Below are positions 4,760 to 8,330 of a stretch of DNA of 8,330 nt, piece after piece. Both the position numbers and the translations under genes were made by a program. The DNA is taken from assembly GCA_017529085.1 (NCBI GenBank), contig JAFXOC010000030.1, positions 1 to 8,330 on the forward strand. The letters are read 5' to 3'. Each line of letters starts with the position of its first letter. Within the stretch, counting starts at the first letter, position 1. Source of the stretch: Selenomonadaceae bacterium. Lineage in GTDB: Bacteria > Bacillota > Negativicutes > Selenomonadales > Selenomonadaceae. Under the pieces are notes generated by a model, which searched no databases, had not been told where the DNA came from, and saw only the letters and a program-made list of their open reading frames with translations.

Positions 4760-5851
4760 ATGGCGATGACGATTTTGAATAACACAGCGGCGCAAATGAC
4801 GCTGGGCGAACTCAATAAGAATATTTCTCGTGTGGGGAAGGATTTAAAGAGAATCGCCAGAGGCGAGAGACTTGCCGGAGCGGAGGACGGACCGTCAGAT
4901 TATGCCATATCCGAAAAAATGCGATTGAGAATTCGGGCGTTGGGACAAAATCAGCGCAATGTCGAAACCGGCGCAAATTTGCTAAAAGTTGCGGAGGGCG
5001 CAATTCAAAATCAATTGGAGATTATGAGGGGCATTAAAGAAAAGGTGCTTAACGCCGCAAACGACTCAAATACGGATTTAGACAGGGCTACCATACAAAA
5101 AGATATAGATCAGGGACTCGCCGAGATAGAAAATATAACTCAGACTACGACTTATAATAATCGCAGGTTGTTAGTCGGCGGCGAGGTTATAGGCGAAACG
5201 ATTTTAGCGGAATGGGACGAAGCGGGAGTCGAACAGCGTCTTTTAGGACAAAGGGTGGAATGGGAAGTTTTGGACAGCACTCAAGAGCTTGAAGAGAGTT
5301 CCCTTGATATAATTCCCGATACTTATCAGACCCTTGATGGCGAGGAGGGGCCTTTTGCCGTATTTACCCCTTTTCAGGACGCAAAAAGCAATATCGCCGT
5401 ATCTCCGTTAGGTCTTACGAGCAGCGTTTACCTTTCTAACGGCGCAGCGGGAACGCCTAATCACGTGAGCTTGGATTTATCCTCCGTAAGCGATATATCA
5501 GAACTAGACGGCGCGATGTTTTCCCTTGAAACGCCTTACAGCTATTACAATAATCCCTACTACAACCACTATTACATCTTATCTACAACGCCTAGCGCAA
5601 GATATAACAACGCCACCAACAATACGGTGTTTGGCATTAACTATCAAAGCGAAACCTCTCTTAATCCTAATTATCACATGATAGATATTTCGGGTTGTTC
5701 CACAATGGCAGACGTTGCTCAAAAAATCAAATCAAGCAGTTACAATTATACATACTTAACGCCCACAATAGATTCCGAAAATCCGGCTAACGTCATATTT
5801 GAAACAAAATCAAACTATTTGAGCCGAGATGCGGACGTTTTCAAAGACTAA
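4760..5851 (+). CDS. Flagellin, N-terminal fragment (363 aa)
   Basis: The 5' open part of the broken flagellin gene. Residues 1-140 are the standard N-terminal flagellin domain: long helices with ELNKNISRVGKDLKRIARGE, AEDGPSDYAISEKM (the INSAADDAAG-LAIS region of other flagellins), LLKVAEGAIQNQLEIMRGIK and NAANDSNTDLDRATIQKDID. About 141-233 is acidic variable sequence with no family I recognise. About 234-363 begins the first of two similar beta-rich modules and holds an unusual Tyr-rich patch (nine Tyr-type positions within YSYYNNPYYNHYY, residues 260-272). The fragment ends RDADVFKD because of the frameshift. If expressed, it would lack the C-terminal D0/D1 helices needed for filament assembly, so it could not polymerise alone. 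Confidence 0.85.
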   Translation: MAMTILNNTAAQMTLGELNKNISRVGKDLKRIARGERLAGAEDGPSDYAISEKMRLRIRALGQNQRNVETGANLLKVAEGAIQNQLEIMRGIKEKVLNAANDSNTDLDRATIQKDIDQGLAEIENITQTTTYNNRRLLVGGEVIGETILAEWDEAGVEQRLLGQRVEWEVLDSTQELEESSLDIIPDTYQTLDGEEGPFAVFTPFQDAKSNIAVSPLGLTSSVYLSNGAAGTPNHVSLDLSSVSDISELDGAMFSLETPYSYYNNPYYNHYYILSTTPSARYNNATNNTVFGINYQSETSLNPNYHMIDISGCSTMADVAQKIKSSSYNYTYLTPTIDSENPANVIFETKSNYLSRDADVFKD

Positions 5852-6413
5852 CCTTTCAGGTACAAGGGTAAGTTATCACGGCGCAACGGGAATTATTAAC
5901 AACGCAACACAAATAGATATTGCTTCGCTGCGCGCGGCAAGTTCCATTAAAAGCGGACTGCAGAACCTTCTTGCGTCAAACGTTGCTAATACGACGGTTA
6001 CAAGTAACGGCGTTCGCATTTCCGCGCCTTCAAATTACCCGGGGACAAGCGGCAATAATCTTAGCGTCGCTACGGCTCAAGGCTCGACGCTTGCCCATTA
6101 TAACATTGATTTTGGGCAGTATCTTTCAAGTAATTCGGATATGACATTTCCCGACGATCTCTATGGTAAAGGTTTTAGGGTGTATTGCGCGTTTGATTCC
6201 GAGCAGTGGTTTAATTTCACCTTCACGGGCAACGTTATAGAGGGGCAGGATGATAAACCAATACTTGACAACGTGCCGGATGTTAAGAATATTTTCGTAG
6301 ATATTTCTGAAGCCAAAGACGCCGCTTCTTTTGTGCAAGCGATAAGAGACAGCGCAGAACCTCAGCTTGACGCTATTAATCATTATATTCACGTTGAAGC
6401 AAATCCCGCGTAG
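5829..6413 (+). CDS. Flagellin, central variable fragment (no start signal of its own)
   Basis: The middle open part of the broken flagellin. It continues in the +1 frame after the lesion and ends at an amber codon (6411-6413). The first in-frame ATG (5829) has no Shine-Dalgarno and lies before the likely frameshift point, so separate translation is unlikely. The true in-frame content begins around KTNLSGTRVSYHGATGIINN. The middle is Ser/Asn/Thr-rich. Residues 90-194 form a second beta-rich module (IDFGQYLSSNSD, GKGFRVYCAF, IFVDISEAKDAASFVQAI), recalling the module in the first fragment. As part of a folded flagellin it would lie in the outward-facing domains of the filament. I regard it as a gene fragment rather than an independent protein. 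Confidence 0.6.
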   Translation: MRTFSKTNLSGTRVSYHGATGIINNATQIDIASLRAASSIKSGLQNLLASNVANTTVTSNGVRISAPSNYPGTSGNNLSVATAQGSTLAHYNIDFGQYLSSNSDMTFPDDLYGKGFRVYCAFDSEQWFNFTFTGNVIEGQDDKPILDNVPDVKNIFVDISEAKDAASFVQAIRDSAEPQLDAINHYIHVEANPA

Positions 6414-6419
6414 GGCGTT

Positions 6420-7079
6420 TTGACAATATATGATGATAGACCTTTTAATCCGAAGAACGATCAACGCATTAAGGAAAAAGAAGCGACGGAAGGCAAAAAA
6501 TATCTGCAAGATCAAGGCGCAAAAATTGCCGACGGCGTATTAGATTACTTGGGGAAAACTTTTACAAATATATACGAGGATGTGCCTGTAACGTATCACC
6601 GTAAGCGTTCCATAGAGAAAAAGGCTATGTCGATAGTGATTCACGATAACGACAGAGCCAACAGAGAAACTCGTTTGCGCATTCCCTGCACCACGCTGGA
6701 CCAACTTTTTTCTTTTCCCGAAGGCGAAATGACCGCCGAGGATTTTTATGTAATGACAAAAGAAAGCAGAGACGCGCTTTTAGGCAAACGCGGAGACGAT
6801 GAAACAGCGGATGAAAAGGGGTATCTTGACACGGCGATAGATTACCTAACCGATGCCAACACACTTTTAGGCGCGCAGAGAATGAGGCTGGAGTTTACTT
6901 ATTCTAATCTTACCACTCAAGAGGAAACTACGACGGCTTCCGAATCCACTATTCGAGACGCAGATATGGCGAAAGAAATGACGAGTTTCGCCAAAAACAA
7001 CGTGCTCTCTCAAGCGGCGCAATCAATGCTGGCTCAAGCCAATCAGAACGCATCGTCGGTACTGGGGTTGTTGCAGTAA
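6420..7079 (+). CDS. Flagellin, C-terminal fragment
   Basis: The 3' open part of the flagellin, in the same frame as the central fragment and separated from it only by the TAG. The open frame allows a TTG at 6420 or an ATG at 6627 as starts, but neither has a persuasive RBS, so this is most likely the untranslated or read-through tail of the full gene. Residues 1-70 (from TTG) are charged (PKNDQRIKEKEATEGKKYLQ), and 71-100 holds SIVIHDNDRANRETRLRI, similar in position to the beta strand before the C-terminal helices in other flagellins. Residues 135-219 are the conserved C-terminal D1/D0 domain, with QEETTTASESTIRDADMAKE, FAKNNVLSQAAQSMLAQANQ and the typical Leu-Leu-Gln end. The TAA stop is followed 11 nt later by a long inverted repeat. 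Confidence 0.8.
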   Translation: MTIYDDRPFNPKNDQRIKEKEATEGKKYLQDQGAKIADGVLDYLGKTFTNIYEDVPVTYHRKRSIEKKAMSIVIHDNDRANRETRLRIPCTTLDQLFSFPEGEMTAEDFYVMTKESRDALLGKRGDDETADEKGYLDTAIDYLTDANTLLGAQRMRLEFTYSNLTTQEETTTASESTIRDADMAKEMTSFAKNNVLSQAAQSMLAQANQNASSVLGLLQ

Positions 7080-7089
7080 AAAACAAAAA

Positions 7090-7135
7090 CTTTTCTTTCT
7101 TCTCTTTTTTTGTAAAAAAAGAGAAGAAAGAAAAG
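7090..7135. repeat. Pyrimidine/purine palindrome, copy A (possible flagellin terminator)
   Basis: The 22-nt pyrimidine arm 7090-7111 and the 22-nt purine arm 7114-7135 are exact reverse complements around a GT centre. The core reads CTCTTTTTTTGTAAAAAAAG. It begins 11 nt after the flagellin stop, so a terminator or 3'-end stabiliser is the natural reading. It is AT-rich, however, and no U-run follows the stem, so it is not a classical intrinsic terminator. Confidence 0.8.
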
Positions 7136-7137
7136 AA

Positions 7138-7194
7138 ACAAAAGAAAGAAGAGAAAAACAACTTATTAAAGTTTTTTCTTTCTCTTTTTCTTTG
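7138..7194. repeat. Imperfect purine/pyrimidine inverted repeat between copies A and B
   Basis: A purine run (about 7142-7158, AAGAAAGAAGAGAAAAA) and a pyrimidine run (about 7171-7193, beginning GTTTTTTCTTTCTC) face each other across AACTTATTAAA. They pair imperfectly, with several shifts. With copies A and B on either side, the 195-bp spacer can fold in alternative ways. Together the three structures occupy nearly all of the DNA between the flagellin and the dGTPase gene; no gene is seen there. Confidence 0.5.
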
Positions 7195-7248
7195 CTTCTT
7201 TCTTTTTCTCTTTCTTTTTTACAAAAAAGAAAGAGAAAAAGAAAGAAG
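7195..7248. repeat. Pyrimidine/purine palindrome, copy B
   Basis: The 26-nt pyrimidine arm 7195-7220 and the 26-nt purine arm 7223-7248 are exact reverse complements around an AC centre. The core is CTTTCTTTTTTACAAAAAAG. It ends 35 nt before the preferred start of the dGTPase gene. The centre is AC where copies A and C have GT, which means it is the same core in the opposite orientation. Its left arm is nearly identical to that of the copy after the dGTPase gene. Confidence 0.85.
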
Positions 7249-7283
7249 GAACCTCAAAGTAAACACAAAAGTAGGTGAAGAAG

Positions 7284-8285
7284 GTGACTGTACGAGAGAG
7301 AACGGAAGAGATGGAGTATGAGAATTTGTCTCCTTATGCGGCAAAGAGTAGAGAAGCCAAGCGAAAAGTTGCAATGGAGGAGTGCGAGTTTAGAACTAAA
7401 TTTCAAAGGGATAGGGATAGGATACTTCATTCAAAGTCTTTCAGGCGGTTGAAGCATAAGACGCAGGTTTATATAGTGGCGGGTGATCACTATAGGACAA
7501 GGATGACCCACAGTTTGGAAGTGGCGCAGATATCTAGAACCATAGCGAGAGGGTTAAGATTAAACGAGGATTTGGCGGAAGCTATCGCCTTAGGGCATGA
7601 CGTTGGGCATACGCCTTTCGGTCATGCGGGAGAAGCCGCAATGGCAAAGTTAATCGGTCATTTCGCTCATAACGAACAAAGCCTCCGTGTTGTGGAGTAT
7701 TTGGAAAAGGACGGAGAAGGGTTAAATCTAACCTTTGAAACGAAAGACGGAATTTTAAACCATACGGGGAACGGTACGCCTAAAACTCTTGAAGGAAGGA
7801 TAGTAAAAACGGCGGACCGCATAGCTTATCTGTGTCACGATTACGACGACAGCTTGCGGGCGGGTTTTTTAAAGCCTGACGATTTGCCCAAAAACGTAAA
7901 AAAAGCCTTTGGAATAAAGGCTTCTACCATGATAACGGCTATGGTGTCCGATATGATAAGAACGTCTATGGATAAAGACGATGTGATGATGAGCGAAAAC
8001 GTACAAAATACGATGGATAATTTTCGCGCCTTTATGTTTGAGAGAGTGTATCATTCGGAAAAGCTTGCACACGAACGGGAACAGGCGGTCTTTGTTTTAA
8101 AGTCGCTTTACGAATACTTTTTAAAGAATATGGAAAAATTGCCTGCCGAGTTTAGGAAACGCGAGGAGCGGTGGGGCAAAACGCAAACGGTTGTAGATTA
8201 CGTATCGGGTTTAACCGATAGTTACGCCACCGCCGTATTTACAAAAATCTTCCTGCCGCCGGTTGACAGGGTGACGATGAAGTAA
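7284..8285 (+). CDS. dgt: Deoxyguanosinetriphosphate triphosphohydrolase (HD domain)
   Basis: A 333-aa dNTP triphosphohydrolase that hydrolyses dGTP (and in many homologues other dNTPs) to deoxynucleoside and triphosphate, helping balance dNTP pools in the cytoplasm. The N-terminal YENLSPYAAKSREAK and FQRDRDRILHSKSFRRLKHK are typical. Metal ligands of the HD domain are His76 (RMTHSLEVAQI), His105-Asp106 (ALGHDVGHTPFGHAGE) and Asp178 (KTADRIAYLCHDYDDSL). The length matches the shorter Firmicutes-type enzymes, and all metal ligands are present. I chose GTG 7284 as start because AGGTG at 7273-7277 gives a 6-nt spacing and the product MTVRERTEEMEYENLSPYAA fits the family. GTG 7275, in frame, would add three residues but lacks an SD. 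It is monocistronic within the window and bracketed by two copies of a pyrimidine/purine palindrome. Confidence 0.94.
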   Translation: MTVRERTEEMEYENLSPYAAKSREAKRKVAMEECEFRTKFQRDRDRILHSKSFRRLKHKTQVYIVAGDHYRTRMTHSLEVAQISRTIARGLRLNEDLAEAIALGHDVGHTPFGHAGEAAMAKLIGHFAHNEQSLRVVEYLEKDGEGLNLTFETKDGILNHTGNGTPKTLEGRIVKTADRIAYLCHDYDDSLRAGFLKPDDLPKNVKKAFGIKASTMITAMVSDMIRTSMDKDDVMMSENVQNTMDNFRAFMFERVYHSEKLAHEREQAVFVLKSLYEYFLKNMEKLPAEFRKREERWGKTQTVVDYVSGLTDSYATAVFTKIFLPPVDRVTMK

Positions 8286-8297
8286 CAGGGAAAGTTG

Positions 8298-8330
8298 CTT
8301 CTTTCTTTTTCTCTTTTCTTTTTTGTAAAA
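8298..8330. repeat. Pyrimidine/purine palindrome, copy C (cut by window end)
   Basis: Thirteen bases after the dGTPase stop, a pyrimidine run (8298-8324) leads to GT and then AAAA at the last base of the window, so only the left arm and the start of the right arm are visible. The left arm repeats that of copy B: TTGCTTCTTTCTTTTTCTC is identical in both, and copy C then has one extra T in the following T-run. The missing purine arm is predicted, not seen. Confidence 0.7.

Larger units (their letters stand above)
4760..7079 (+). pseudogene. Giant flagellin gene broken by one frameshift and one nonsense codon
   Basis: Three successive open fragments together make one flagellin, the filament subunit exported through the flagellar type III apparatus. 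The conserved N-terminal D0/D1 helices (MAMTILNNTAAQMTLGELNK; AEDGPSDYAISEKM) lie at 4760-5180. The matching C-terminal D1/D0 helices (DYLTDANTLLGAQRMRLEFT; VLSQAAQSMLAQANQN; ending SSVLGLLQ) lie at about 6825-7079. Between them is a long variable region. Frame 1 ends at a TAA (5849-5851). Removing a single A from 5843-5845 restores DVFKTNLSGT and continuity, so the lesion lies between 5820 and 5851. In that frame an amber TAG at 6411-6413 interrupts NPA-TAG-GVLTIYDDR. With both repaired the gene is 772 codons, well above the usual 270-500 or so for flagellins. No other stop occurs, so the lesions look recent, or one or both are sequencing errors. RBS AAAGGA lies at 4745-4750, with about 9-nt spacing. 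Confidence 0.8.

Noticed and set aside
5838..5851. Programmed +1 frameshift in the flagellin
   Set aside because: The site has no known shift motif (no slow stop-codon context such as CTT-TGA, no upstream SD-like stimulator, no clear downstream structure). A simple indel or sequencing error explains it better.
4760..7079. Three independent genes in the flagellin region
   Set aside because: The fragments join into one flagellin with both conserved ends when one base is removed and one stop is ignored; the downstream fragments lack RBSs.
7090..7248. CRISPR array in the repetitive 195-bp spacer
   Set aside because: The repeats are inverted purine/pyrimidine arms, not regularly spaced direct repeats with unique spacers, and no cas genes are present.
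7275..7283. GTG at 7275 as the dgt start
   Set aside because: No Shine-Dalgarno precedes it, whereas GTG 7284 has AGGTG six bases upstream. The difference is only three residues, so this is not certain.

Overview
The window looks like chromosomal DNA of a motile, anaerobic-type Bacillota. The best fit by eye is the Negativicutes (Selenomonas/Acidaminococcus-like). The reasons are a split bacterial glycyl-tRNA synthetase (alpha subunit), an AMIN-Amidase_3 cell-wall hydrolase next to a GerMN lipoprotein, a flagellin whose N-terminus resembles selenomonad flagellins, strong Shine-Dalgarno sites, and moderate, AT-leaning composition. The taxon is inferred from remembered family similarity; no database was searched.

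Left part (1-3651, all minus strand). Reading right to left, one promoter (about 3623-3651) is followed by a 155-aa membrane-anchored protein of unknown function, a 64-aa two-helix membrane protein, a secreted N-acetylmuramoyl-L-alanine amidase, a GerMN lipoprotein, ispE (isoprenoid precursor synthesis) and, after a 102-nt gap filled by three GC-rich hairpins, the start of glyQ, which runs off the window. Within the first five genes each stop codon overlaps or abuts the next ribosome binding site, so this is a tightly coupled envelope/isoprenoid operon.

Middle (3652-4759). A roughly 104-bp palindromic intergenic element, which includes a terminator-like hairpin, lies downstream of a minus-strand toxin-antitoxin pair (PIN-domain toxin and a 75-aa antitoxin, overlapping by 14 nt). 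The 299-bp gap between the antitoxin and the flagellin carries a sigma-28-type promoter overlapped by a sigma-A-type promoter, with a perfect 10-bp inverted repeat across the sigma-28 -35 region.

Right part (4760-8330, plus strand). A very large flagellin gene (772 codons if repaired) is broken by a one-base frameshift near 5843 and an in-frame TAG at 6411, leaving three open fragments. It is followed by a 195-bp stretch made almost entirely of long pyrimidine/purine inverted repeats, then an intact dGTP triphosphohydrolase (HD domain). Another copy of the same inverted-repeat family starts right after it and is cut by the window end.

No complete new defence or metabolic system is evident. 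The most notable items are the doubly broken giant flagellin, the pyrimidine/purine palindrome family flanking the dGTPase gene, the dual flagellin promoter embedded in an inverted repeat, and the two small unknown membrane proteins heading the cell-wall operon.
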